From: Bremia lactucae
Lineage: Eukaryota > Oomycota > Peronosporomycetes > Peronosporales > Peronosporaceae
Length of the DNA stretch: 30,127 nucleotides
Assembly (NCBI RefSeq): GCF_004359215.1
Contig: NC_090615.1
Location: forward strand, 7,045,741 to 7,075,867
Direction of reading: 5' to 3'
A program made the position numbers and the translations under genes. Below, one piece after another: positions 19,801-29,377 of the stretch (its first letter is position 1; each line of letters opens with the position of its first letter). The notes under the pieces are model-generated. The model had not been told where the DNA came from. It was given only the letters and a program-made list of their open reading frames with translations, and ran no database searches.

Positions 19801-20290
19801 GCGCGCTGACTGCACTTTCCTTGCGTAGAGCAGGTTGAATTACAATGACACATTGAACGCGACTTTACTGTTCCTGCGTCTAGCCAGACCACGCGTCACC
19901 CTATTGTAAACGAGGCCAAAACCCTTGCGCTCGAGCTTGCCGTATGATTCGATGATGCGGGCTAGCTCAGCGCAAGGAAAACTTCCGTTGATGTCACAGT
20001 TTGCTGCTTGCCTTTCTCTAGCACCGTCAGCACCACGTTGCTGACCCGCGACAGCTCAATTATTTAACCGTCAGTAATGTGACACGCTTCTTCACAATCT
20101 TGTGAGTCTACCAGCAGTGTCGGATCGCTCTAGCACCGTCAGCACCACGTTGCTGACCCGCGACAGCTCAATTATTTAACCGTCAGTAATGTGACACGCT
20201 TCTTCACAATCTTGTGAGTCTACCAGCAGTGTCGGATCGTTGACGAGGTGGCGACTGGAACTACTAGTGAGGACCCAATCGTTAGTTTCG
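19801..20290 (-). pseudogene. Copia protease remnant
   Basis: The protease N-terminus reads NDWVLTSSSSRHLVND (about 20235-20285). The Copia active site is usually D-S-G; here Thr-Ser-Ser takes its place, so the enzyme is dead. Next comes DPTLLVDSQDCEEACHITDG, present twice because of a 112-bp tandem duplication. The C-terminal part (SYGKLERKGFGLVYNRVTRG) is at about 19890-19960. An in-frame stop follows ACHITDG in both copies. Confidence 0.65.
20016..20239. repeat. Perfect 112-bp tandem duplication
   Basis: 20016-20127 and 20128-20239 are identical base for base, head to tail. The unit covers the protease segment after the active site. The absence of any difference, in an element full of mutations, means either a recent duplication or an assembly artefact. 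Confidence 0.95.
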
Positions 20291-20311
20291 GTGTCACCGT
20301 CACCGCCTATG

Positions 20312-20494
20312 ATGCTTTTCGATGGCGAAGGCGAAGGAAGCAAGGGCAACGTCCCGCCAAGCCGTTCTTGACGGGACGTAAGCCCTTGCTTCCTTTGCCT
20401 TTGCCAACGAAAAGCACCATAGTACATCCCGTCAAGAATGACTTGGCGGGACATTGCCCTTGCTTCCTTTGCCTTCGCCAACGAAAAGCACCAT
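20312..20494. repeat. Fold-back cluster of Copia gag/protease junction
   Basis: About 68 nt at 20312-20379 recur inverted at about 20423-20494 with a few mismatches. The 40 nt between (20381-20420) are a second inverted copy of the outer half of the left arm, so on the minus strand two direct copies begin ATGGTGCTTTTCGTTGGC. Inside the left arm, GTCCCGCCAAG...CTTGACGGGAC (20351-20377) is itself a hairpin. The minus-strand frames give a Gly-Lys-Ser repeat (VGKGKGSKG). Confidence 0.85.
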
Positions 20495-20529
20495 GTTCCA
20501 TCAAGCCTGCCGCGACGACCGCCGTTCGA

Positions 20530-21720
20530 ATCTCCAGTTATTGTAATGCTGCTTCAGCCTTGACGTGTCCGACCTTGCCGCATCCGTTGCAAGTGCGCAT
20601 CTTGTTGTTTGTCGTAGACTCATACACGTGCGCTAAAACCTTCTTTCGAAGGATCCACCCGATCGAGCTTCCATTCCGATGGCTTGAGCAAAGTGAGCTA
20701 GCTTCTCCGCGTGCACAAGATAGTTCAGACGGCGCGTATTGTACTTCGCCATGAGTATTGTCGATAGCTCGGGTGACGCATACATGACGATGTTGTCCAG
20801 CACTTGCTGCTCGCGCCAGCTGCGGCGTCACTGACAGCCGGCGGCCACGAACGCTTGATCTATTTCTTCGTCGTGAAGAGTTTCATGGCTTGTGCTACTG
20901 TGACCGTTGTCTTGAACGTGTGTAGCATACGTTACATCACGTACTGCAGCGTCGACAGCACAGTCCACCACGAGTCAACTTGCTTATTGAAGTAACGCTC
21001 GGCGATCCCAGTGAGGTACTAACGGAGCACGTCGGTCTTGACATTCTCGCTCCGCAGGAGATTGCGCAACTCTTGTGTCATGTCAACTTGATGAAAAAAG
21101 GTCTTGCCCCAGTCGAAGAAGCCTGACCCTAACCCGACCTACACCTCGGTCCCGTCAAACTTGCGAATCGCAAGCTTTGCGTTGTGTCGCATCCGGAGAT
21201 CAGTATTGCGTCGGCGCGGGGACTTGCTGCGGTGGCCCTGGCGGTGGCTGAGGCATCGGCTGTGGCTGATATGGCGGCATCTGAGGAGGCGGCTGTGGCA
21301 GAGGCTCGGCGCGTTGCTGCGCAGGGTGTCGCGCCCCCCCCATCCTTAGGTCGTCAAGCACCACCCACACTTCGAACTGGCGGTGATCCATGCCATCGCG
21401 GAGGTCCAAAAGCTCCAGGGCTCCATGATGTAGCCTCCCGGCAAAGTCAGCGCCGAGCATGGAGGTGGACAGTCCGCTTTCTTCGGCGCCGCACATCCGC
21501 GTCCTCTTCAATCCTTGATTGCGTTGCTTCTATCTTCTTCATCCTTACATCCATCCGGACAGCATTTCGAGAACTTTGGCCAGCGCTTCAGAGTCCGCGC
21601 TCCTTGCCTGAGCGGGAGGAATGAAGACTGCAGCAGGCTCCGGCGAGGCCCTTTCGTGACCAGTTGCCGGCGGCGCCTGTGCCGCGTTGTTGTTGTTGTT
21701 GGCCTCTCTCGTTGGGTCAT
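20530..21720 (-). pseudogene. Copia gag remnant
   Basis: Translation starts at 21720 (MTQREA followed by five Asn codons). Identifiable segments include SADSEALAKVLEMLSGWM (about 21530-21590), a Pro/Gln-rich linker (QPQPMPQPPPGPPQQV, about 21215-21270), FFDWGKTFF and MTQELRNLLRSENVKTDVL (about 21000-21120), and YASPELSTILMAKYNTRRLN near 20750. A zinc knuckle near 20560-20600 reads CNGCGKVGHVKAE with Ala in place of the last Cys. Several frameshifts break it. Gag would form the particle and bind the element RNA. Confidence 0.7.
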
Positions 21721-22358
21721 AACCTGTGCAGATTTGAATTCCTGGACATTGAAGTAAAAGGATTGTATCATTTGTTTTCCGTTATGCCTTCCATTCATTA
21801 CCCTTCCTGTCCACTCATCTCCAAATTCCGATATCGTGTTGCACAATGCATGCACGATACTATCAGAAAGTCAGCGGCCGCCGTTCCCATCGTCGTCCCG
21901 CGCGCCTCGTGCGTATTCGACTTGTCCTTACGACGACACTTTTCTTTTCAACAGAAATTTTATGTTCTAATCGTTTGCTACTTAAGTCGTACAATAATCC
22001 AGCTATATGTTTGCCTCCCATGGCAATTTGTACGCACTTTTACAATGAAGAAGTGTTCAGCATAGTATCTTGCTTCAAAATATTTAGTATATATAGGATT
22101 CACTTCAAAGCCTCACTGTAGCATGTTTGATATTGGCCAGCTCCCCCCCGCCCCATCTTAGATAAAAATCGTTCTTTGCGAAAGCGTGCAAATAGACATG
22201 AATTCTTCAAAGGACAAATTTGTGTGAAACGCCTCAAGCCCAAAATACAGTCTCGTTTTTTGTTGTTGGTTGCAATTTAACATGCTGGCACTTAATCGGT
22301 CGTAACATAATATCTATTCCACGGAATTTTTGTGGCACTCAGTAAAGAAAAATCCATT
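21721..22358. other. Spacer between Copia gag and the thioredoxin-like gene
   Basis: These 638 bp hold the leader of the Copia remnant, if any is left, and the upstream region of the thioredoxin-UBA-PUB gene. I see no LTR ends, no PBS and no gene. A/T content rises towards 22100, with a run of C at about 22143-22150. A GTG at 22332 is in frame with the gene but is not used here as its start. Confidence 0.6.
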
Positions 22359-23837
22359 ATGGGTGTAATATCAGTCCATGGCGACTTGGACTGGAATTCG
22401 CAGATGCAGAGCGCTGGTGGCAAGCTGGTAGTTGTAGACTTTTCGGCCGTTTGGTGCGGTCCATGTCAGCACATAAAGCCTGTGTACCACCAGCTGAGTG
22501 ACCAATACCATGACGTGGTGTTCCTCGAGGTGGATGAAGCACAAAACCGCTCGCTTATCGGAGCATTGGGCGTCCGTGGCTTTCCAACTTTTCACTTTTA
22601 CGTGAGCCAAAATAAGGTAGACGAACTCGTGGGGGCTGATTCAAATCAATTGCGCGCGAAGATTGAGCAATGGAGACAGTCGGCTTTTAACCCTTTCGCA
22701 TCTCCCGGTGTGACGCTTAATCCTAGCGGCGGTAACTCTGCCAAGCCCATGTCGGCTGCTGAAGCTCGAGAAGCCAGACTGAAGCGATTTGTTAATGTCA
22801 ATCTGGTGCCAAATGTCCCGGCGTCGGCTCCGTCAACGGTGCCAGACTCGACTGCCGTGTGCGACCCCGTTAGCGAAATTTGCTGTCCTCCACTGGAAAA
22901 TGAAGAAATGAAAGACGAAGGAGGTGAAATAGGTCTTCCAATTGTGAATGCCGATTTTTTGAAGCAGTTGAAAGAAATGGGATTCAATGACCTTTATTCT
23001 CGAAAAGCGCTCCTGGCTACGGACAATCAGGGACTCGAGGTGGCCATCAATTGGTTGGGCGCTCATCAAGAGGATGCCGATATTGATAAACCAATTCAGT
23101 TCGTGGACCTATCCAAAGGAGCTCATGTGGTGACTCCGGAAGAGAAGGCTGCGAAGCTTGAAGAAATGAAGGCTCTGATGGCAAAAAAGAGAGCTGAACG
23201 GGAAGCGCAGGAGAAAGAAGAACAGCGAGTGAATGAATTAAAACGTCGGACGGAGGGACAAGGTTTGCTAGAGGCACGTGAAGAAATTGAAGCAATTCAG
23301 CGCAAGATCGCGGCGGAGAAAATGAAAAAGGACAAAGAGGATGCAAAACGGGAGCGAGAGCGGCTGCGGAAGCAGCTTGAGATGGACAAGCGAGAACGTC
23401 AAGCTCGTGGCGGTCGACTGGGGGGTCCCCCAATCGACATCCCCCCCATAGTTGAAAGCTTAACGAAGGAAGAAGAGAAGAAGACTCCGAGCCCTGTGTT
23501 AACGCCCAAGGAACAGATGCTTAAAAACGTGGGCATTCTAAAAAAGTATCGCGTTGGAAACGATGGCCTTACTGCGCTTAAGACGCTGGACGTGTACGTT
23601 AAGAATCTGATTGAAAAGCCAGAGGAGGAGAAATTTCGGACGATTAATCTCGAAAATCCAGCATTTCGCAAACGGGTTGGTACACTCCTAGGAGGTGTAG
23701 CGTTTTTGAAAAGCCTAGGGTACGCGAAGGATGAGAGTGATGGTATTCTAAAGCTCTCTCTCGACAATCGAGACGTGGAGTTGTTGCAGTATGCCCGTAC
23801 TCAACTACAAGGCGCTATAGCGGAGCTTTCAAATTGA
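22359..23837 (+). CDS. Thioredoxin-UBA-PUB domain protein
   Basis: A 492-residue protein from the ATG at 22359; the in-frame codon upstream at 22332 is GTG and is not a credible eukaryotic start. Residues 1-108 form a thioredoxin domain with the redox site WCGPC (32-36) and the cis-Pro (FPT, 75-77). A linker with a C-x7-CC cluster (168-176) follows. Residues about 195-236 form a UBA domain (LKQLKEMGF...AINWLGA), which binds ubiquitin. Residues about 260-350 are a highly charged coiled coil. Residues about 385-488 form a PUB domain (LKKYRVGNDGLTALKTLDVY, NPAFRKRVGTLLGG), a module that binds the C-terminus of the AAA ATPase p97/Cdc48. The combination suggests a cytosolic adaptor linking redox chemistry to ubiquitin-Cdc48 protein quality control (inference). 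It has a single exon and converges on ftsZ with 73 bp between stops. Confidence 0.93.
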   Translation: MGVISVHGDLDWNSQMQSAGGKLVVVDFSAVWCGPCQHIKPVYHQLSDQYHDVVFLEVDEAQNRSLIGALGVRGFPTFHFYVSQNKVDELVGADSNQLRAKIEQWRQSAFNPFASPGVTLNPSGGNSAKPMSAAEAREARLKRFVNVNLVPNVPASAPSTVPDSTAVCDPVSEICCPPLENEEMKDEGGEIGLPIVNADFLKQLKEMGFNDLYSRKALLATDNQGLEVAINWLGAHQEDADIDKPIQFVDLSKGAHVVTPEEKAAKLEEMKALMAKKRAEREAQEKEEQRVNELKRRTEGQGLLEAREEIEAIQRKIAAEKMKKDKEDAKRERERLRKQLEMDKRERQARGGRLGGPPIDIPPIVESLTKEEEKKTPSPVLTPKEQMLKNVGILKKYRVGNDGLTALKTLDVYVKNLIEKPEEEKFRTINLENPAFRKRVGTLLGGVAFLKSLGYAKDESDGILKLSLDNRDVELLQYARTQLQGAIAELSN

Positions 23838-23910
23838 AAGTCATGAATCACGGAACATGAGCGTTTTTATGACAGCTGCAGATACTTTCATTTTCTGCAA
23901 AAATTACGTG

Positions 23911-25329
23911 TTAAAGCGAGAAAAAACGACCAAATAGTCCCTTTGCTTGCTCTTCTGTCTTTTGGTTACGTTCTGGTCGCAACTCGTTGTCACTCTTTGT
24001 GTGCTGGTGCGTTTCTTTCAGCAAAACATGTGAACTACCGATAGGTGGTGAGATGATATCTGTCTGGATGCCACTTACGATAATAGATACGTATACAGAG
24101 CCTTCTAAAGACTGATCGTAGCACGTGCCAAAGATAATATTGGCATCGTCATGGACACGACTGCGAATGATCTCCATAATTTCATCGACTTCAAAAAGTG
24201 TCAAGTCTTGCCCACCGCGAATGGTCACGAGCAGTCCATGAGCCGACTCAGTCGGAAGATCTCCTAGCAATGGGTTGACAAAAGCCTGTTCAGCTGCTTT
24301 TCGAGCACGACTATTGTCACTAGATGTGCCAGAACCCATAATAGCGCGGCCTGCATTTGACAAAATGGTCTTAATGTCAGCAAAGTCCAGGTTTATCAGA
24401 CCAGGTCGAACAATCAAATCCGTGACGCCTTTAACGCCTTCGAGTAAGACATCATCAGCATACCGAAAAGCATTTAGCATCGTCGTGCTTTTATCGGCTA
24501 AAGCGAGCAAGTTCTGATTGGGTACGATAATCAGCGTATCGACATATTTAGCCAGCTCTTTCACACCAGCGTTTGCCAGACGAGTTCGATTCGGTCCTTC
24601 CGATCGAAAAGGTGTGCTTACGACTCCAACCGTTAAAATTCCCAGCTCCCTCGCGATACGAGCCACAACTGGCGCTGCTCCAGTGCAGGTGCCTCCGCCC
24701 ATACCTCCCGTGATAAACAACATGTTGCTTCCGTGCAACATTTGCTGAATTTCGTCGTTCTGCTGTTCAGCTGAGCACTTTCCGAGCTCAGGCTTTGATC
24801 CTGCTCCCAATCCTTTGGTGATGTTTTTGCCCAACGTGATCTTACGCGGTGCTAAAGACCGTCCTAGCGCCTGACAGTCTGTATTAGCCACAACAAATTC
24901 GACACCTTCCAGCTGTGATGCTATCATATTATTCACGGCATTGCTGCCTGCACCACCGAGACCCATGACTGTGATCCACGGCTTGCCATCCTTTAATGCA
25001 GATGTCAGTGGGCGTATGTTGCCCTGCTCCTTCACTTTGTTTGCCTCTTCATTTAAGCTGGTTCCTGCGGAAATTTTAGAGGCGACTGCTACTCTTGCTG
25101 CAGTTTTGGAGCGTTTTCTTTGCTCGCTAGTGCGCTTTGAATTTCTTGGAGGCATGGACGTCGGAATATTGAACGCCGACGTGCTATTTCCGTTCAGTTT
25201 AGCTGTGTCGGAGGTAGCACGGGTGTCATGCAGCCATCGCACGGAGTTAAGTAGCGGCGATGGGCGATGAGTCGACAACGCAATGGATCGACGAGTTAGA
25301 AGCACGAGTAAAGTTCGGTGGGAAGCCAT
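23911..25329 (-). CDS. ftsZ: Mitochondrial FtsZ (division GTPase)
   Basis: A 472-residue tubulin-family GTPase of bacterial origin. The core has VMGLGGAGSNAVNNM (121-135) for nucleotide binding, the tubulin signature GGMGGGTCTGAAP (208-220), a threonine/proline loop VVSTPF (236-241) and the catalytic NLDFADI (313-319) that completes the GTPase site of the next subunit. The first 115 residues precede the core and start with an Arg/Ser-rich, acid-free stretch (RRSIALSTHRPSP, 13-25; RWLHDTRA, 31-38) typical of a mitochondrial presequence. The C-terminal tail ends GLFGRFFSL, a short amphipathic peptide where bacterial FtsZ binds partners. Mitochondrial FtsZ persists in stramenopiles and some other protists and would assemble the division ring in the matrix. 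Intact single exon. Confidence 0.96.
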   Translation of the reverse strand: MASHRTLLVLLTRRSIALSTHRPSPLLNSVRWLHDTRATSDTAKLNGNSTSAFNIPTSMPPRNSKRTSEQRKRSKTAARVAVASKISAGTSLNEEANKVKEQGNIRPLTSALKDGKPWITVMGLGGAGSNAVNNMIASQLEGVEFVVANTDCQALGRSLAPRKITLGKNITKGLGAGSKPELGKCSAEQQNDEIQQMLHGSNMLFITGGMGGGTCTGAAPVVARIARELGILTVGVVSTPFRSEGPNRTRLANAGVKELAKYVDTLIIVPNQNLLALADKSTTMLNAFRYADDVLLEGVKGVTDLIVRPGLINLDFADIKTILSNAGRAIMGSGTSSDNSRARKAAEQAFVNPLLGDLPTESAHGLLVTIRGGQDLTLFEVDEIMEIIRSRVHDDANIIFGTCYDQSLEGSVYVSIIVSGIQTDIISPPIGSSHVLLKETHQHTKSDNELRPERNQKTEEQAKGLFGRFFSL

Positions 25330-25937
25330 CGGAGGCGAAATGTGCTGGGTTTCAATTTATGATTAGAAAAGCTCCAAATCATACGTGGTAGACATTAAAT
25401 GTAAGGCTGTAGAAACCGATGGGCCCAAAACCGAAAGAATGCTCAATTGATTGAAATTGAGATTCAATCAATATAAATGACTTCAATATACATGACTTCA
25501 ATATAAATGACTTCTGTGGACACATTTCCGAGGGAATTGTTATTTTTTCACTCCCTTTTTAGTCGCGTCCCAGATTACATTTGGGAAACCCCTTAATTAT
25601 TTATTTCTGTATTGATGAGAGTAGCGTAATGGTAGCAACTTGTTGATAACTAGAACTCATATTGAGAAACCTTCATGCAGGCCTTCCCAGCTTCAGTAGC
25701 TCAAAGGCCAGCAAAAATACTTCTCAATATTCGTGTAATTTCTTTGTTTAACAGCAAGATGATTTTTCAACAACAAAATTCCGAGCGAAGCCCACAAACC
25801 TGAAATTGTGGCTTGCTTGCGCTCTTGGAGGGTGCAAGAAAAGCCACTAAAATTCGCCTATTTGAAATGTAAGTATGCACTTCCGCAAAGTTGGCAGAAG
25901 TAAAGTAAAAATAAATTACCCTTAGCTTAAACCTTAA
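25330..25937. other. Intergenic spacer between ftsZ and element C
   Basis: This is the upstream region of ftsZ and unique sequence up to the element C LTR. It holds a 3 x 15-bp tandem repeat (25471-25515) and an imperfect hairpin (25808-25820/25834-25847, with a perfect GTGGCTT/AAGCCAC outer stem). I see no gene, no tRNA and no promoter motif I would defend. Confidence 0.7.
25471..25515. repeat. Three tandem 15-bp units
   Basis: Units of ATATAAATGACTTCA begin at 25471, 25486 and 25501; the second has one change (C for A at unit position 6) and the third one at the end. The array is about 150 bp upstream of the ftsZ start codon. Confidence 0.9.
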
Positions 25938-26367
25938 TGTAACGGGGCACTACTGACTTGTACTGCTTCAGTACAAGTCCACTTCGCACTGCCTCAGTGC
26001 GAGTGGTGCCTCACGTCACTTCACGGGCACTAGTACGTGCAGAGGAAGACCCTCTCTAAAACAATTGCTTTAAAGATGGTTAATATAAAACTGTATTAAT
26101 ATAATCTTGTCTATCTACTAAATACTTACTTGATTATTAACTAATACAAAACATGTAATAAAGTCTTATCTGTTTTTCTCTTTACGCGCGTCCAGCACTG
26201 ACTGGACCGCGGAGAAAGTAGATATAATGGTCTATATCAACCAATGGATGAGCTTTTAGAATATTACTACGTAAAGTAATATTCTCCAAGTATTATATAC
26301 CTTTTAGATAATATATTAATCAGCAACCTTTAAGTATTTATTTCATTTAACGATACACCCCGTTACA
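25938..26367 (-). repeat. 3' LTR of element C
   Basis: A 430-bp LTR with inverted termini TGTAACGGGG/CCCCGTTACA. Orientation follows from the adjoining polypurine tract. It contains a series of hairpins: 25955-25965/25969-25979 (11 bp perfect), 25984-25991/25995-26002 (8 bp perfect), 26190-26195/26202-26207, 26221-26226/26233-26238 and 26258-26267/26276-26285 (10 bp perfect). A truncated relative lies at 18110-18376. Confidence 0.88.
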
Positions 26368-26383
26368 TCACCCCTCCCTTAAA
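26368..26383 (-). other. Polypurine tract of element C
   Basis: On the minus strand TTTAAGGGAGGGGTGA abuts the LTR start. It sets the element orientation to minus, in agreement with the pol reading direction. Confidence 0.8.
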
Positions 26384-26484
26384 CGACAATCACTCTGACT
26401 GTCATTGGGTAGAGTGGTAACTATAAGACCACTTACTTAAAAACGATGTCGATTGGTCAGAACCATCATTTTTAATTCTATCGC

Positions 26485-28086
26485 ATGGTTAACAAGTCCA
26501 TGCGCTATCCGAATAGTGCGGCGCCTTCGTCTGCGATTCATGCAGCCGCGGGCGAGGCATTATTGTCTCTTGCGGCAGACATTCCGTCTGCCGTAGTGTC
26601 ATCTGCTTCCGCAACTCTAAATCTTGCGGGTGCACGGGGTGATACACCACGTGAATGCGACCCCTCTTTGGAGGTTGCCTACGTATGCGATTCGGACGAA
26701 ATGGCCGACTCGGGTGGAGAACAGAACAGTCGCCTGATCATCGTCAGGCGGCTGATTGTGACCCTTCGAATGAGGGGGCTCATTCGAGTAGACGTGCTGG
26801 TAGCATTCGCTACAGCATGTTCGGTTCCGACGATGTGGATGACTCCGCATCGCCAGCACCGTCTCATGTGCCGTCACCCGCACATATTTCTGTGCGTGGT
26901 GATGACGATGGCGTAACTATCGTAATAAAGTTATTGTGGTACGTCTGCTTCAGTGGGTACCACTCAGGGGATCGTAAACAACAAAAGGTCTCGTCTTGCC
27001 CCTGAGAAGAAGCCGTGGCTTTTGCTTGAAAAGCTAATCAATAGCTTGTTTGGAGAGACTACTCCTCACAATAAATATCCCTTATTTATTGCGACAAAGC
27101 TACATGGCCTTGATCCCAGCGCGAAAGTTCTTCGCGCTGAGGAAGATTTTTATCGCGATGCTTTCTAAGCATCGATGGTATAGTGGCAACGAGAAGCGAG
27201 ATAAAGTCTCGCCTATACAAGCCTGGAGCGCGTTCAGTCGCAATGTCAAAGACATTGGACGCGAAGCCTGGATTCAAAGACTTAACGCAATTCGCGTTAA
27301 GTTTGAGAAGCGAACTTCAACCGGTGCAAGGTATAAATTGCATCGGTTGAAATGTGAGGCAGGACCTCAATGCCTCACGTAGGGTGATCCTTGTCCGTGT
27401 TGTGTTAACAACACGAAGAGAGTAGAAGGGGATAACTATTCCTCTCCGCCCTGGGGAAGGGCTCGCATCTCTATCGAGATGCGCGAGGCGATTGACGTTT
27501 TGCAATCAATTTACATGCGCCAGAAGCGCGTGTTTCCGATGGACCATGTGATCCATCGGATGGATTTCGTCATACTGACGGACGAGGCCTTTAACGTCAA
27601 CAACCAGCTGGCGAGGCTCCTAGGGTCATGCTAAGGTGGATTACCGCGCCAGCGAACCAGATAACTCCTGGTTTGCTCCTTCGCGCCCCTTCACATCACG
27701 GTGGTTTAGAATACGCACCACAAGGAAACGTTGACCACCGTTAAAATCCACCTGTGGCTGTGCTGGAGGCGGAAAAATTAGATCCGAACCATGTGTCGGG
27801 TCTAGAGTCGAAGATCGACAAACTCGACCGCTACCTCCATGAGTTGGAGGAGGGACTTGATCACGAGCGCGGTAAGCGTCGCTCGTTGGAGCAGACGGTG
27901 CAGGCTCACTCTATCGAACAGTTGAAAGACCTTTCGAAGAGTGCGTCCTCAATGTTGAAGTACGAACGGAAATATCATGCTCTTCGTGATGAGCTGTCGT
28001 CAGGTCATCGCGGTAGGATGCGTTCACATCCTACGTGGCAATTTTATTGCGTACGCATTTCCTCTGCGATGCAGTTCACGGAATAG
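26485..28086 (+). pseudogene. Antisense coding remnant of element C, unrecognised
   Basis: Between the 3' LTR and the integrase tail, the strand opposite to pol reads like a decayed protein gene. It starts 118 nt from the LTR with an Ala/Ser-rich stretch (SLAADIPSAVVSSASATL) and an acidic patch (CDSDEMADSGGE; in a second frame MFGSDDVDDSASPAPSH). A helical part follows (KKPWLLLEKLINSLFG), then after a frameshift AWSAFSRNVKDIGREAWIQR, and a Cys cluster around 27350-27405 (C-x5-C, then CPCC after a stop). Next come REAIDVLQSIYMRQKRVFP and finally a charged coiled coil (LESKIDKLDRYLHELEEGL, about 27790-27970). At least three frame changes and two stops break it. A gag-like role is possible but unproven. 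Both this and the element B antisense ORF begin just inside the 3' LTR, yet I see no convincing sequence similarity. Confidence 0.55.
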
Positions 28087-29350
28087 CCCAATGACCTTAG
28101 GTAGTAGTTCACTGCTACCAACATTAGTGACTATACGCTTAGGTAAGTTTACCGTAGAGAGTAGACTAGGTCATTAATTTTAAATGAAAGAACATTTGCT
28201 CTTTCCATGTTTCTCTGCAATCCGTATCTGACGGTCCACTGCGTTAGCAATGGAATCCTGTACGAAACGGATTTCTGATTGTCGATCCAGCAGAAATTCC
28301 CCTCTGCTGACTCATTTGTTTGTCTTTTCCAGTGCGCTTTGTGCGCACTGGCATGAGATCTTTCCCATCTTCGATGTCGGTTGCTTCGACATCATTCGTT
28401 TCGTTGGTAACTTCGACGCGTGATAAGCATGAGCCAGAAATGGTTTTGCTTGTGCGAGTCGATCCCACCCCCTCTTAAACAATAGGATCCCTCTAATTGG
28501 GTAGGTACGCATGGATGGCGTAAACCATTGACGAAGAATGGTGTATGCGTTGTAACCGCATGCACCGAATTGTTGATGTCGAATTAGACCATCGGTAAGA
28601 ACTCGCTCCAATTCGGATACGATTGAATGAAACCACGAAGTATCTCTTCGAGGATGCGATTTACCCGTTCCGTCTGACCATCTGTCTCTTGATGATCAGA
28701 AGTTGACATAGTCTGCCGTGTATTGAGAGATCGGAACATGGATTGCCAAACTCCGCCGTAAACCGTGGATCTCTATCCGAGACCAGTTCGCGGGGTAACC
28801 CGTGGAATTTGAATACCGTGTCGATAAAGACACGGGCACAGCCCGGAGCCGTGATCGACTCTGGTACTGTAACAAGGTGTACCATCTTGCTGGATCTGTG
28901 TACAAAAACAATATTTCTTTTGTTTTTGTAATCGTCTTCGGGAAATCCGAAGACGAAGTCCATATATACGGAGTGTCAATATTCTGCCGAAGGTGGTAGA
29001 GGTCTGAGAGGTGCACGATATGAAGGGCTAGGCTTCACCCGTTGACATACCTCGCAAGCACGAATGTACTGGCGCATGAACTGATACTGGCGGGGCCAGT
29101 AAAAGTCGCGACTTACTGTGAGGTAAGTCTTCTCACGTCCACGATGTCCACTTGTTGGAGCATCGTGACACTCATACATGATGCGCAAGCGCAAATCATT
29201 GTGAGTCGGGACGACGACACGTGGGGTGTCGCCGGTAACGGCTGTGTAATACAATAAGCCGTTACGTGTTGTGTATCGATCGGATGACGATCGATATAAA
29301 GCCGGTAAATCTTTAAAAGATTTATTGGATGGATTCATCGGATGATCCAT
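28016..29350 (-). pseudogene. Gypsy integrase remnant of element C
   Basis: The HHCC zinc domain is intact (CHDAPTSGHRGREKTYL, CEVCQRVKPS; 29030-29180). The core shows MDFVFGFPEDD with the first Asp (about 28940-28963), GLPRELVSDRDPRFTAEF with the second (about 28750-28800), and ETDGQTERVNRILEEIL with the Glu near 28670, in another frame. A stop separates zinc domain and core at 28979. Conserved FINNSVHA-like and GLRHPC-like segments follow, then at 28016-28190 the integrase tail (frames with KVIG and LPRRM). The three catalytic acids are therefore present, unlike the damaged enzymes of element B, but the frame is broken in several places. Confidence 0.8.
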
Positions 29351-29377
29351 TAAACGCAGAAGGTCATTATCTTCTGC

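Larger units (their letters stand above)
18378..21720 (-). mobile_element. Ty1/Copia gag-pol remnant, minus strand
   Basis: Read right to left on the minus strand, the order is gag (start near 21720), zinc knuckle, protease, GAG-pre-integrase zinc domain, integrase core and the N-terminus of RT: the Copia order, with integrase before RT. It ends at the single N at 18377, where RT sequence is cut off, so the rest of RT, RNase H and the 3' LTR are missing. I found no 5' LTR or PBS between 21721 and 22358. Stops and frameshifts are frequent. Two local rearrangements (20016-20239, 20312-20494) sit in the protease/gag junction. Confidence 0.85.

Noticed and set aside
20016..20239. CRISPR-like direct repeats
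   Set aside because: Two head-to-tail 112-bp copies without spacers in a eukaryotic retroelement; a plain tandem duplication.
21184..21624. Ala/Glu/Arg-rich plus-strand ORF of 146 codons
   Set aside because: It is the complement of the Pro/Gln-rich linker of the Copia gag, which is supported by flanking gag motifs.
22332..22358. Upstream start for the thioredoxin-UBA-PUB gene
   Set aside because: The codon at 22332 is GTG. The first in-frame ATG, 22359, is used, and the thioredoxin fold begins right after it.
25808..25847. tRNA or small structured RNA gene
   Set aside because: It is a single imperfect hairpin with no cloverleaf and no recognisable A or B box. I saw no convincing tRNA elsewhere in the window.
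26485..28086. Plus-strand gag of a separate element whose 5' LTR is 25938-26367
   Set aside because: The LTR is followed on the plus strand by TCACCCCTCCC, not by a TGG primer site, and read on the minus strand this is a good polypurine tract. Pol to the right is also on the minus strand.
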